A DNA stretch of 48,906 nucleotides from the NCBI GenBank assembly GCA_017465825.1, contig JAFTVI010000031.1, positions 1 through 48,906 of the forward strand, written 5' to 3'. The first letter of the stretch is position 1, and each line of letters opens with the position of its first letter. Shown piece by piece: positions 17,473-25,297 of the stretch. The notes below the pieces were generated by a model. It saw nothing but the letters and a program-made list of their open reading frames with translations, was not told the DNA's origin and did not search any database. The position numbers were made by a program, and so were the translations under genes. This DNA comes from Clostridia bacterium. GTDB taxonomy: Bacteria > Bacillota > Clostridia > Oscillospirales > Acutalibacteraceae.

Positions 17473-17892
17473 ATGATTAAGAAGTTTTTGAAAGAATTCA
17501 AAGAGTTTGCTTTACAGGGCAATGTGCTTGACCTTGCAGTAGGCGTTATTATCGGTGCCGCTTTCAAGGATATTGTTACATCTCTTACCGACAACTTCAT
17601 CAACCCCATTCTTCAGTTTATCACAGCAGGCGCAAGATACACCTGGCAGGATATCGGCGGTTTTGCATCAAACTTTATTACAGCCGTTGTCAACTTTGTC
17701 ATTATGGCGCTTATTCTTTTCCTTCTTATCAAGGGTATCAACAAGCTTACATCTCTCGGCAAGAAGAAATCTGCAGAAGAGGAAGCCGCTCCCACTACAA
17801 AAATGTGCCCCTACTGCTGTACTGAAATCGCAATTGAGGCTACACGCTGCCCCCATTGTACATCCGTAATTGAAGAAACAACTGCAGAATAA
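17473..17892 (+). CDS. mscL: large-conductance mechanosensitive channel with zinc-ribbon tail
   Basis: Pentameric inner-membrane channel that opens under membrane tension to release solutes on osmotic downshock. The N-terminal amphipathic helix and first membrane helix (FKEFALQGNVLDLAVGVIIG, residues 9-28) are canonical, and the second helix is about 67-88. Instead of the usual simple C-terminal helical bundle, the tail holds two CxxC pairs (MCPYC and RCPHC, about 113-130), a zinc-ribbon-like knuckle. Such tails are, as I recall, found in other clostridial MscL proteins. Overall length (139) matches ordinary MscL. It has its own promoter and a weak terminator. Confidence 0.95.
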   Translation: MIKKFLKEFKEFALQGNVLDLAVGVIIGAAFKDIVTSLTDNFINPILQFITAGARYTWQDIGGFASNFITAVVNFVIMALILFLLIKGINKLTSLGKKKSAEEEAAPTTKMCPYCCTEIAIEATRCPHCTSVIEETTAE

Positions 17893-17903
17893 TAAATTAA
17901 ATC

Positions 17904-17931
17904 AAACCGTCGGGCAAGCTCGGCGGTTTTA
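17904..17931 (+). terminator. weak terminator after mscL
   Basis: AAACCGTCG pairs imperfectly with CGGCGGTTTT; the short T run suggests partial read-through into the radical SAM gene, which lacks an obvious promoter of its own. Confidence 0.5.
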
Positions 17932-17945
17932 TCGGCGGTAAATAT

Positions 17946-18818
17946 ATGATGTCTGTTTGTAATATGTGTCCGCGCAACTGCGGCATTGACAGGAGCAAAA
18001 ATAAGGGTATCTGCGGCGTGGGTGATACTTTAAAAATCGCCCGTGCAGGCGCACATTTCTGGGAGGAGCCCTGCATCAGCGGCTACGGCGGTTCTGGTGC
18101 GGTGTTTTTCAGCGGATGCAACCTTAAATGCGTTTTCTGTCAGAATTATGAAATAAGTACGGGCGGTTTCGGTAAGGAAATCACCGTAGAGCGGCTTTGT
18201 GAGATTTACGACGAGCTGATTTACAGCGGTGTGCATAATATCAATCTCGTAACCCCCACTCATTATGCCCACAAGATTCTGCAATCTCTCGAAAAACCGC
18301 TTGAAGTGCCTGTTGTCTATAATTCAAGCGGATACGACAGCGTCGCAACTCTTGAAAAATTTGAGGGAAAGGTGCAGATATATCTGCCCGATTTGAAGTA
18401 TCTCAATACGGATATTGCAAAGAAATATTCAAAAACGGCGGATTATCCCGAAAAGGCAAAGGATGCAATCCGTGAAATGTACCGTCAGGTGGGTGATGCG
18501 GTGCTTGATGATGAGGGAATTATGCAAAAGGGCGTTATTATCCGCCACCTTATGCTGCCCGATGAGTTGGAAAACACCCTTGACGTTATAGATTGGGTTG
18601 CTCAGGAATTTGATAATAAGGTGATTTTCAGCCTTATGAGCCAGTTTACGCCAAACGAAAACTGCACGATACCGAATCTTCGAAAAACCGTATCAGAAGA
18701 AGAATATAACAAAGCGGTGGACTATATGTATCTTGTGGGGCTTGAAAACGGCTACGTGCAGGATTTTTCTTCCGCAAAGAGTGAATACACCCCACCCTTT
18801 GACCTGAGCGGAGTGTAA
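17946..18818 (+). CDS. radical SAM protein of the PflA-like COG1313 group
   Basis: A 290-residue radical S-adenosylmethionine enzyme. The cluster-binding C58-x3-C62-x2-C65 (GCNLKCVFCQN) is intact, and four further N-terminal cysteines (residues 5, 8, 12 and 22, in CNMCPRNCGIDR and GICG) suggest a second metal site. Databases often call this group putative pyruvate formate-lyase activating enzyme, but it is distinct from true PflA and no glycyl-radical enzyme is adjacent, so the substrate is unknown. ATG codons occur at 17946 and 17949; either may be used. It follows mscL and may be read from the same promoter. Confidence 0.85.
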   Translation: MMSVCNMCPRNCGIDRSKNKGICGVGDTLKIARAGAHFWEEPCISGYGGSGAVFFSGCNLKCVFCQNYEISTGGFGKEITVERLCEIYDELIYSGVHNINLVTPTHYAHKILQSLEKPLEVPVVYNSSGYDSVATLEKFEGKVQIYLPDLKYLNTDIAKKYSKTADYPEKAKDAIREMYRQVGDAVLDDEGIMQKGVIIRHLMLPDELENTLDVIDWVAQEFDNKVIFSLMSQFTPNENCTIPNLRKTVSEEEYNKAVDYMYLVGLENGYVQDFSSAKSEYTPPFDLSGV

Positions 18819-18825
18819 AATGCAA

Positions 18826-18851
18826 GACTCCCGTCGTTTCCGACGGGAATC
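18826..18851 (+). terminator. hairpin after the radical SAM gene
   Basis: GACTCCCGTCG pairs with CGACGGGAATC around TTTC; strong stem with a modest T-containing tail. Confidence 0.65.
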
Positions 18852-18966
18852 TCACTTTATGAGCAGAAAAAGCGGAGGATAGCTTGTTTATGAGCCTATT
18901 ATAAATGCTCAATGTTAAGTTTTCTTTAATTTTTGCAAAATTTATCAGCAGAATTAAATTGTAAAT

Positions 18967-19131
18967 CGTAGGGAGCGACGCCCTCGTCGCTCCGATTGAT
19001 GAAAATGTACCATTTTCATCAATAAAAAGATTTATCTTAAGAAATGTTTATCTTGATGTTTTTGTACAATTGTAATTATCAAAATCGTAGATTTTGATAA
19101 TTCGGCGCGACGGGGGCGACGCGCCCTACGG
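18967..19131. repeat. GTAGGGAGCGACG foldback element, copy A2
   Basis: Same terminal modules as the copy at 16781, but the internal hairpins are in reversed order: the GATGAAAATG/CATTTTCATC stem is on the left and the TTATCAAAATC/GATTTTGATAA stem on the right. The element core is therefore in the opposite orientation. It sits between the radical SAM gene and the response regulator. The rest of 18852-19197 holds no gene. Confidence 0.85.
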
Positions 19132-19197
19132 AACACCGATATAATTAACACAAAGTTTATAATCTTTATCTACAATTCGTGATAGGAGTTGATATAT

Positions 19198-19869
19198 ATG
19201 TTTACCATACTTGTTGCAGAAGACGATGTGCGGATGAACGGCATTTATTGCGACACGTTAAAGGCTAACGATTTTGATGCTGTGCCCGCATTTGACGGTG
19301 AACAGGCACTGGAGCTTATGGCGGAAAATAAAATTGATCTGCTTCTGTCCGATATTATGATGCCCTGTCTTGACGGATACGAATTAACAAAGCAGGTGAG
19401 GGAGTTTTATCCCGAACTGCCTATACTTATGATTTCCGCAAAGGAGAGCTACGAGGATAAGCGCTACGGCTTTCTTGCCGGCACGGACGATTATATGGTA
19501 AAGCCTGTTGATCTCAATGAAATGATTCTGCGGATATACGCCCTTCTGCGCCGCGCAAAGAGCGTAAGCGAACGCAAACTGCAGATCGGCGGTACGGTGC
19601 TTGACCTTGACACTCACACCGTAAACTATGCCGAGGACTGCATTGAACTGCCAAAAAAGGAGTTTCTTATTCTGTACAAGCTTATGTCCTGCACGGACAG
19701 GACCTTTACGCGCCGTCAGCTTATGGATGAATTCTGGGAGTATGATTCCGAGTCTGAGGAAAGAACCGTTGACGTGCATATAAACAGAATAAGAGATAAG
19801 CTCAAAGACTGTCAGGATATTGAAATCCTTACCGTAAGAGGCCTTGGCTACAGGGGCAAAAGAATATGA
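19198..19869 (+). CDS. OmpR/PhoB-family response regulator
   Basis: DNA-binding output of the two-component system formed with the kinase at 19866. The receiver domain has the acidic pair in ILVAEDD, phosphoacceptor Asp52 in LLSDIMMP and conserved Lys102 in MVKPV. The C-terminal winged helix (about 130-223) includes RTVDVHINRIRDKL and ends VRGLGYRGKRI. The frame opens at a TTG (19189), but AGGAG at 19184-19188 is spaced for the ATG at 19198. ATGA overlaps the kinase gene. Target genes are unknown; no transporter is adjacent in the same direction. Confidence 0.93.
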   Translation: MFTILVAEDDVRMNGIYCDTLKANDFDAVPAFDGEQALELMAENKIDLLLSDIMMPCLDGYELTKQVREFYPELPILMISAKESYEDKRYGFLAGTDDYMVKPVDLNEMILRIYALLRRAKSVSERKLQIGGTVLDLDTHTVNYAEDCIELPKKEFLILYKLMSCTDRTFTRRQLMDEFWEYDSESEERTVDVHINRIRDKLKDCQDIEILTVRGLGYRGKRI

Positions 19870-20921
19870 AATACCGTGAATTCAAAAAGAAGTACAACAA
19901 GGTTTACAGGCGAATGATGCTGACTGTTGTATCGGGTGCACTTTTTATAATTTTTTTGTTGCTCAATCTTCTTGCATTTATTGTAGGCTCGGGAAAATTT
20001 GATTTTACCGATGCAAAAAGTATATGGGAGCTAGGTTTTATCCTTATTTCCATAATGCTCATATTTCTCAGTCAGCTTCTGGCAACGTATTGGGTCAAGC
20101 GCATTTCAAAACCCGTTGAGGATATAACAAAGGTAACTCAACAGGTTTCGCAGGGTAATTTTGATGTAAGGGTCAACACGGATAATTTCAAAGACGAAAT
20201 GCTTGAACTGGGAAATACTATCAATAAAATGATAGACCAGCTCAACAGTATTGAGATTCTCCGTTCGGATTTTGTTTCCAATGTGTCACACGAGTTCAAG
20301 GCTCCGCTGTCTGCCATTCAGGGGTACGTTACTCTTATGAGCAAGCCTGACCTGTCCAATGAAAAAAGAGCCGAATACTTCACGCTTCTGTCACAGTCTG
20401 TTGCACAGATGTCCGGTCTTGTGGATAACGTATTAAAGCTCTCAAAGCTTGAATCCGACAGCAGTACGCCGAAGAAAACGGTTTTCAGACTTGACGAACA
20501 GCTGAGAAGATCCGTTCTTATGTTTGAAAAACAATGGATGGAAAAAGACCTTGAGCCTGAGCTTGAGCTGCAGGAATGTACCTGTAACGGCAATGAGGAG
20601 CTTCTGGGGCAGATATGGACAAATCTTATAGGCAACGCCATAAAATTCAGCCACAGCGGCGGACGCTTCGGTGTGAAAATTGATGATACCGATGAAAAAT
20701 TCATAGCTGTAACCGTCTTTGATGAGGGTGAGGGTATGAGCGAAGAAGTGAAAGAGCATATTTTTGAAAAATTCTATCAGGGCGATACCTCGCACAAAGC
20801 AATGGGTAACGGTCTGGGGCTTGCTCTTGTTGCCGCAATATGCAATCTTACAGGCTGTACCGTTTCCGTTGAGAGCGAAGTCGGCAAAGGTAGCGAGTTT
20901 ACGGTAAAAATTCCGAGATGA
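19866..20921 (+). CDS. sensor histidine kinase
   Basis: Membrane kinase of 351 residues partnered with the overlapping response regulator. Two membrane helices (about 17-40 and 55-75) flank a very short outer loop, so it probably senses membrane or intramembrane signals rather than a large ligand. A HAMP linker follows, then the HisKA domain with phosphoacceptor His142 in VSHEFKAPLSAIQGY, and an HATPase_c domain with N box (IWTNLIGNAIKFS), DEGEGM and GNGLGLALV. All catalytic boxes are intact. The stop is followed by repeat copy A3. Confidence 0.93.
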   Translation: MKYREFKKKYNKVYRRMMLTVVSGALFIIFLLLNLLAFIVGSGKFDFTDAKSIWELGFILISIMLIFLSQLLATYWVKRISKPVEDITKVTQQVSQGNFDVRVNTDNFKDEMLELGNTINKMIDQLNSIEILRSDFVSNVSHEFKAPLSAIQGYVTLMSKPDLSNEKRAEYFTLLSQSVAQMSGLVDNVLKLSKLESDSSTPKKTVFRLDEQLRRSVLMFEKQWMEKDLEPELELQECTCNGNEELLGQIWTNLIGNAIKFSHSGGRFGVKIDDTDEKFIAVTVFDEGEGMSEEVKEHIFEKFYQGDTSHKAMGNGLGLALVAAICNLTGCTVSVESEVGKGSEFTVKIPR

Positions 20922-20954
20922 ACAACAATTCAGCAGAATGTTGATTTGATAAAT

Positions 20955-21121
20955 GTAGGGAGCGACGCCCTCATCGCTCCGAATCATCAAAATCTGCGAT
21001 TTTGATGATTTTATTGAACACTCATCATAAAAACTGACATTTTTGAATTTGCGATAAATCCTTGAATTGATGAAAATGGTACGTTTTCATCAATCGGAGC
21101 GACGAGGGCGTCGCTCCCTAC
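20955..21121. repeat. GTAGGGAGCGACG foldback element, copy A3
   Basis: Four hairpins: GGAGCGA/TCGCTCC end, ATCATCAAAATC/GATTTTGATGAT, TGATGAAAATG/CGTTTTCATCA, and GGAGCGACG/CGTCGCTCC end closing CCCTAC. Flanked on the left by GAACAACAATTCAGC and on the right by GCTAAATTATTGTTTAT, which are near complements and may be an outer module. The gap 20922-21235 holds this element and a shared terminator only. Confidence 0.85.
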
Positions 21122-21200
21122 AGGCAATACCATTCAATTTCTGCTCCGCTAAATTATTGTTTATCATTATCTTATTTTTCTGAATATTTTTCAGCAACCA

Positions 21201-21236
21201 AAAAAAGACGGAGTTATCAAACCCCGTCTTTTTTAT
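21201..21236. terminator. bidirectional terminator between kinase and corA
   Basis: AAAAAAGACGG pairs with CCGTCTTTTTT; T runs on both strands end the two convergent genes. Confidence 0.85.
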
Positions 21237-22180
21237 TACTTAAACTTTTTACTTTTCATAAATATGATCATTGCCACGAGAGAAATTGCCATTGCGCCGA
21301 GCACAACTATCGCAAATCCCCATTCGCTGTTGGCAAAGGGCATACCGTTAAGGTTTGTGTTCATTCCGTATGCGCTGAATATAAGCGTGGGAATGGACAG
21401 CACGATTGTAATAACCGAAAGCACCTTCATTACGATGTTGAGGTTGTTTGAAATAACAGAGGCGAATGCGTCCATCGTTCCGCTTAAAATGCCGGAGTAG
21501 ATGTTTGCCATTTCGATAGCCTGTTTGTTTTCAACGATAACGTCTTCAAGCAGGTCAACGTCTTCGGGATATTTCTTTATAATTTCAAGACGGAGCATTT
21601 TTTCGAGTATTGCTTCGTTTGAACGCAGAGCCGTTGTGAAGTAAACAAGGGATTTTTCAAGCTTTAAAAGCTCAATAAGCTCTTTGTTCTTCTGCGATTT
21701 GTGAAGCTCGTTTTCAACGTTTTCACTTTTCTTGTCAATGATTCTCAGGTATGCAAGGAAAAGTGACGATGTTTTGTAAAGAATCTGCAGGATGAAGCGT
21801 GATTTCATATAGGAATAGAAATCCTTCACCTTGCCTATTGCAAACTGGCGCAGAATCGGCGTATCCTCACTGCAGACGGTAATAACCGCATCGTCAACCA
21901 CAATGATTGCAAGGGGAATCGTGCTGTAAAGCTCCTTGTCTGTATCTTCCTCTCTTACGGGGATGTTAACAAGAATCATTGTGTAGTTGTCCTCAATCTC
22001 GATACGTGAACGCTCGTCGGCGTCAAGTGCGGCTTTAAGTGCGTCAATATCCAGATTGTATTTGTTTGAAATTCTGTTGAGCTCGGATTCGCCGGGCGCA
22101 ACAAGATTGACCCAACAACCGGGTTCGGGTCCTGTCAGCTCCTCAAGGTAGTTGTTCCTTGTGATGTAACAGTTTGTCAT
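21236..22180 (-). CDS. corA: CorA-family magnesium transporter
   Basis: Homopentameric Mg2+ (possibly Co2+/Ni2+) channel. The 314 residues comprise a large cytoplasmic N-terminal domain, a long helical stalk with charged residues (about 150-240), and two C-terminal membrane helices. The first helix ends in the diagnostic selectivity motif YGMN, followed by the loop TNLNGMPF. The frame extends upstream, but AAAGGACTT eight bases before the ATG at 22180 fixes the start. A 180-base leader with its own short ORF and a long stem precedes it (see 22243-22302 and 22189-22248), suggesting translational or attenuation control in response to Mg2+. Confidence 0.93.
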   Translation of the reverse strand: MTNCYITRNNYLEELTGPEPGCWVNLVAPGESELNRISNKYNLDIDALKAALDADERSRIEIEDNYTMILVNIPVREEDTDKELYSTIPLAIIVVDDAVITVCSEDTPILRQFAIGKVKDFYSYMKSRFILQILYKTSSLFLAYLRIIDKKSENVENELHKSQKNKELIELLKLEKSLVYFTTALRSNEAILEKMLRLEIIKKYPEDVDLLEDVIVENKQAIEMANIYSGILSGTMDAFASVISNNLNIVMKVLSVITIVLSIPTLIFSAYGMNTNLNGMPFANSEWGFAIVVLGAMAISLVAMIIFMKSKKFK

Positions 22181-22188
22181 ATTATCAA

Positions 22189-22248
22189 GTCCTTTCACAG
22201 CCGAACAAAACAAAGCCGTGAACGGACATTCAAAGCTTTGTTTTATTC
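22189..22248 (-). promoter_or_regulatory. corA leader stem with loop complementary to the ribosome site
   Basis: On the minus strand GAATAAAACAAAGC (22248-22235) pairs with GCTTTGTTTTGTTC (22216-22203) as 14 consecutive pairs with one G-U. The 5' arm contains the leader peptide stop codon. The loop segment GTCCGTTC (22227-22220) is complementary, with one mismatch, to GAAAGGAC (22196-22189), which is the corA Shine-Dalgarno. Pairing of stem and loop together would need a pseudoknot with a shortened stem; that geometry is inferred. Confidence 0.65.
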
Positions 22249-22302
22249 AGCGTATCTTTGTTCAGGCGGTATGTTGCTCCCTCGATAAGAATCGGGTTCC
22301 AT
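22243..22302 (-). CDS. 19-residue corA leader peptide
   Basis: An ATG at 22302 opens 19 codons, MEPDSYRGSNIPPEQRYAE, ending TAA. It is preceded by AAGGAAGTGA, nine of ten bases of the ideal ribosome site, six bases from the ATG, and lies about 60 bases downstream of a TTGACA promoter. The start MEPD matches what I recall of the enterobacterial mgtA leader peptide MgtL. Acidic residues mixed with proline are known from E. coli work to destabilise ribosomes at low Mg2+. The stop lies in the 5' arm of the corA leader stem. That it is translated and regulatory is inference. Confidence 0.65.
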   Translation of the reverse strand: MEPDSYRGSNIPPEQRYAE

Positions 22303-22366
22303 TATAAATCACTTCCTTGTTTATGGATTTTTCAAATATACCGTCAGATTATCTGAATGTTAATAT

Positions 22367-22394
22367 TTTATACCATTTTGCCCGTCCTTGTCAA
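22367..22394 (-). promoter_or_regulatory. corA promoter
   Basis: TTGACA (22389-22394) and TATAAA (22367-22372) on the minus strand with 16 bases between; predicted start near 22360, giving a leader of about 180 bases. Confidence 0.75.
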
Positions 22395-22465
22395 TGTTTT
22401 GTTTTAAAAGAACAATATTTTGTGAACCACTTATAATGAGGAAAATTCAGTAAATAATATTTTCG

Positions 22466-24079
22466 GTGATTGTTACGGAAAAGCGGGTTATTTTTTCATT
22501 TTTAACTGTTGTTGCACTGTGTTGCGGACTGATTTTCAAAATCGGTTCGCTGTCTGTATCTCAGTATTCTGAGGCGGGTGCAACCCAGAGTGCAAGGCGT
22601 GTTCAGGTGGCACAATCGAGAGGTATGATTTACGACAGAAATATGATTCCGCTTGTAAACAGGGAAATTTCTGCCGTGCTGATTGTCAATCCCACCGAAA
22701 ACGCTATGACCACTCTTTACCGATGCCTTACGCAGACTGAATACGCTGAGGCTGTTGAAAAAAGCAAAAAAGGAAGTCCTTTTCTTTTGTATACCCGGAA
22801 TTACAGCGGCGATTGCGACGATATCACAGAAATGACCGTTTACAGCAGGTATTCCGATTCCGATGTGTTATCCCACATTATCGGCTATCTCGACAGTGAG
22901 GGGAACGGCGCAAGCGGTTTGGAAAAATCATTCGACAGCCTTATGGATAAGAATTCGGGCACGCTGTCTGTCCGTTACCGCGCTGATGCAACGGGTAAAA
23001 TGCTTCGTGGTGAGGGATTTGAGGTCGCTTCGGATAATTATGCATCCTCTGCAGGTCTTGTGCTGACAGTTGATTATGAAATTCAGAGCGTTTGTGAGAA
23101 TATAATGGAATATAATAATATAGAAAGCGGCGCCGTTGTCGTTCTTGATGCCGCGACCGGTGAAATTCTCGCTCTTGCAAGCAGTCCCGAATTTGACAGG
23201 GAGGATATGTCCGCATCCCTTGCAGATGAGAATTCGCCTTTTCTTAACAGAGCGCTGAGTTCGTATGCGGTAGGTTCGGTTTTTAAGCCTGTTGTTGCGG
23301 CGGCGGCTCTTGAACAGGGCATTTCGGAGGATTTGATTTTTACCTGTGACGGCTATGTTACGGTTAACGGTATACGGTTCAACTGTCATAAGAAAGACGG
23401 ACACGGTACCGTCAGTATGACCGAGGCAATGGCTGTGTCCTGCAATTCATATTTTATTCAGCTCGGTCAGCTTGTGGGCGCGGAAAATATACTCCATACT
23501 GCATCACAGCTCGGTTTCGGCTCAAAAATCACTCTTGCAGATTCAATTGTGTCCGTTGCAGGTATTCTTCCCGATATTGCGGATATTGATTCTTCTGCCT
23601 CTCTTGCAAATCTTTCCTTCGGTCAGGGCACACTCCTTGCAACTCCTCTGCAGATTGGCGCAGTTTATTGCGCCTTTGTCAACGGCGGCTATTACAGAGA
23701 GCCTTATATATTAAAGGAAATAACTGATGAAAACGGAGAGATTCAAGCATATTATGAAAGCGAAACGAATAATAAGGTATTAACGGACAGCGTCTGTAAA
23801 AAAATCCGTTCAATGCTTGAAGAAACAGTTGCAAGCGGCAGCGGAAAGCTTGCCGCCCCTATGGAAAATGAAGCCGCAGGCAAAACCGCTACGGCGGAAA
23901 CGGGCTGGACGGAGAACGGAAGAGAAATCGTGCATACCTGGTTTGCAGGCTATTATCCTGCAGACGAACCGCAGTATGTCATAGTTGTGTTTAAAGAGGA
24001 CGGAGTTTCATCCTCTACCGAGTGCGCCCCGATTTTCAGAGATATTGTCGATAATATCAGCCACAAAACCGAAAAATAG
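22466..24079 (+). CDS. class B penicillin-binding protein (FtsI/SpoVD-like)
   Basis: Membrane-anchored DD-transpeptidase cross-linking peptidoglycan, 537 residues. One N-terminal helix (about 8-30) is followed by a non-catalytic dimerisation domain (RGMIYDRNMIPLVNR near 51; HIIGYLDSEGNGASGLEKSFD near 138) and the transpeptidase domain. The active Ser271-x-x-Lys274 (SVFK) and Ser325-Cys326-Asn327 are intact; the third box reads K473-T-A instead of the usual KTG. There are no PASTA repeats. The GTG start has no clear Shine-Dalgarno nearby. It diverges from corA and is not in a division cluster, so a sporulation or accessory role is possible. Confidence 0.88.
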   Translation: MIVTEKRVIFSFLTVVALCCGLIFKIGSLSVSQYSEAGATQSARRVQVAQSRGMIYDRNMIPLVNREISAVLIVNPTENAMTTLYRCLTQTEYAEAVEKSKKGSPFLLYTRNYSGDCDDITEMTVYSRYSDSDVLSHIIGYLDSEGNGASGLEKSFDSLMDKNSGTLSVRYRADATGKMLRGEGFEVASDNYASSAGLVLTVDYEIQSVCENIMEYNNIESGAVVVLDAATGEILALASSPEFDREDMSASLADENSPFLNRALSSYAVGSVFKPVVAAAALEQGISEDLIFTCDGYVTVNGIRFNCHKKDGHGTVSMTEAMAVSCNSYFIQLGQLVGAENILHTASQLGFGSKITLADSIVSVAGILPDIADIDSSASLANLSFGQGTLLATPLQIGAVYCAFVNGGYYREPYILKEITDENGEIQAYYESETNNKVLTDSVCKKIRSMLEETVASGSGKLAAPMENEAAGKTATAETGWTENGREIVHTWFAGYYPADEPQYVIVVFKEDGVSSSTECAPIFRDIVDNISHKTEK

Positions 24080-24151
24080 CAGATTCCTTGGTGAATATTA
24101 TATATTTTTAAAAATTTTGATAAAAAGTTAATAGAAATGTAATTTTATATC

Positions 24152-24180
24152 TTGACTTTTTCTCTCATTTGATGTAAATT
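24152..24180 (+). promoter_or_regulatory. promoter of the 24261 gene
   Basis: TTGACT (24152-24157), 17 bases, TAAATT (24175-24180); predicted leader about 75 bases. Confidence 0.55.
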
Positions 24181-24260
24181 TAATATAACCGGTGTAATGC
24201 ACACCAAAATAGTAATTGGGTTAGTAAAAGATGTAATCCATGAAAGGGGTAACTCAAGAT

Positions 24261-25235
24261 ATGAAAAAAAGCCACGAGTACGATTCACCCGTACTTTCCA
24301 GACTCGTTTCTGTTGTTACTGTTTTAGCACTTTGCGTATGCTCAGTTTGCTGCATCGTAACCGCATCCAAGGTTTCAACAATCGCTACAGGCGGCACTGT
24401 TGTTTCTGATGGCAACACAGATAACAGCACATCCAATCCCGGTACTTCAACAACACCCGGCACATCCAATCCCGGTACTTCAACAACACCCGGTACAGAT
24501 GATTCAAACACAGAAACACCCGGTGCAGATGATTCAAACACAGAAACACCCGGTACAGATGATCCAGGTTCTGATGCTCCCGCAACTTCCGGTCCTACCA
24601 ACGAGGAGATTCTTGCTAAGTACACAGAAGTTATGAATCAGCTCAAGGACGGCGTTGCTACATACGAGAAGAAAGAGTTCCAGACTCTTGCTGATGACTA
24701 TGACCTCGGTACAGTTGGTAACCTTGTTCTTCCCATCGCTCAGGGTCTTATGACTTCTGAGGATGAAGCTGATATTCAGCAGAGAGATGACAAGGCTCAG
24801 ATTCCGATTGTCAGAAACGACAAGGGCTGTCTTCTTACAGATGCAAGTGCTATCAAGTCAGCTTCTATGACTGAAAGCGGCGGCAAGACAACTATCGTTA
24901 TCGTTCTTAACGACGAAAAAGATGCTCGTCCCGCAGCTGACGGTGCAGCATCCTGCGACAGTATAGTTGGTTCAATGTTCAATCCTCTTGACCAGGAAGA
25001 AATCGACAACATCGTTGCTGAGTTCTCAGGCGTTGTTACAATGAAGAAGTTCGACCTTACTTGTAAGGATTGTACAGCTACACTTGTATTTGATACAGCA
25101 ACAGGTAAAGTTGAATCTCTTACACAGATTATGAACTACTTCATCGAAGTTGACGCAACAGCAGTTGTTGTTCCCGTTTCAGGTTACGCAACTCTTACCA
25201 ACAAGATGACAATCAACAACGTTACATACAAATAA
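24261..25235 (+). CDS. exported or anchored protein with Pro/Thr repeat linker
   Basis: I do not recognise this 324-residue protein. A hydrophobic helix rich in cysteine and valine (about 12-36) would anchor or export it. Residues about 52-110 are a low-complexity linker built of TSNPGTSTTPG and DDSNTETPG units, and a folded C-terminal domain of about 210 residues follows, with four cysteines including CKDC. The ATG at 24240 opens the frame, but AAAGGGG lies inside that extension and fits the ATG at 24261. Own promoter and strong terminator; codon choice (frequent CTT, GTT, AAG) suggests high expression. Confidence 0.75.
   Translation: MKKSHEYDSPVLSRLVSVVTVLALCVCSVCCIVTASKVSTIATGGTVVSDGNTDNSTSNPGTSTTPGTSNPGTSTTPGTDDSNTETPGADDSNTETPGTDDPGSDAPATSGPTNEEILAKYTEVMNQLKDGVATYEKKEFQTLADDYDLGTVGNLVLPIAQGLMTSEDEADIQQRDDKAQIPIVRNDKGCLLTDASAIKSASMTESGGKTTIVIVLNDEKDARPAADGAASCDSIVGSMFNPLDQEEIDNIVAEFSGVVTMKKFDLTCKDCTATLVFDTATGKVESLTQIMNYFIEVDATAVVVPVSGYATLTNKMTINNVTYK
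24435..24560 (+). repeat. in-frame tandem repeats in the linker
   Basis: Two 33-base units (24435-24467, 24468-24500) encode 11-residue Asn-Pro-Gly-Thr repeats; two 30-base units (24501-24530, 24531-24560) encode 10-residue Asp-Ser-Asn-Thr repeats. Units within each pair are nearly identical, a likely site for copy-number slippage. Confidence 0.85.
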
Positions 25236-25245
25236 TTAAAAATCA

Positions 25246-25272
25246 GCAGAGCTTAACGGCTCTGCTTTTTTT
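25246..25272 (+). terminator. terminator of the 24261 gene
   Basis: GCAGAGC-TTAACG-GCTCTGC followed by seven T residues. Confidence 0.9.
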
Positions 25273-25297
25273 GTTTTGATTGGTGATAAAGTTATTC

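Noticed and set aside
22181-22360. M-box magnesium riboswitch upstream of corA
   Set aside because: The leader lacks the M-box conserved segments; the structure seen is a leader ORF and a single long stem.
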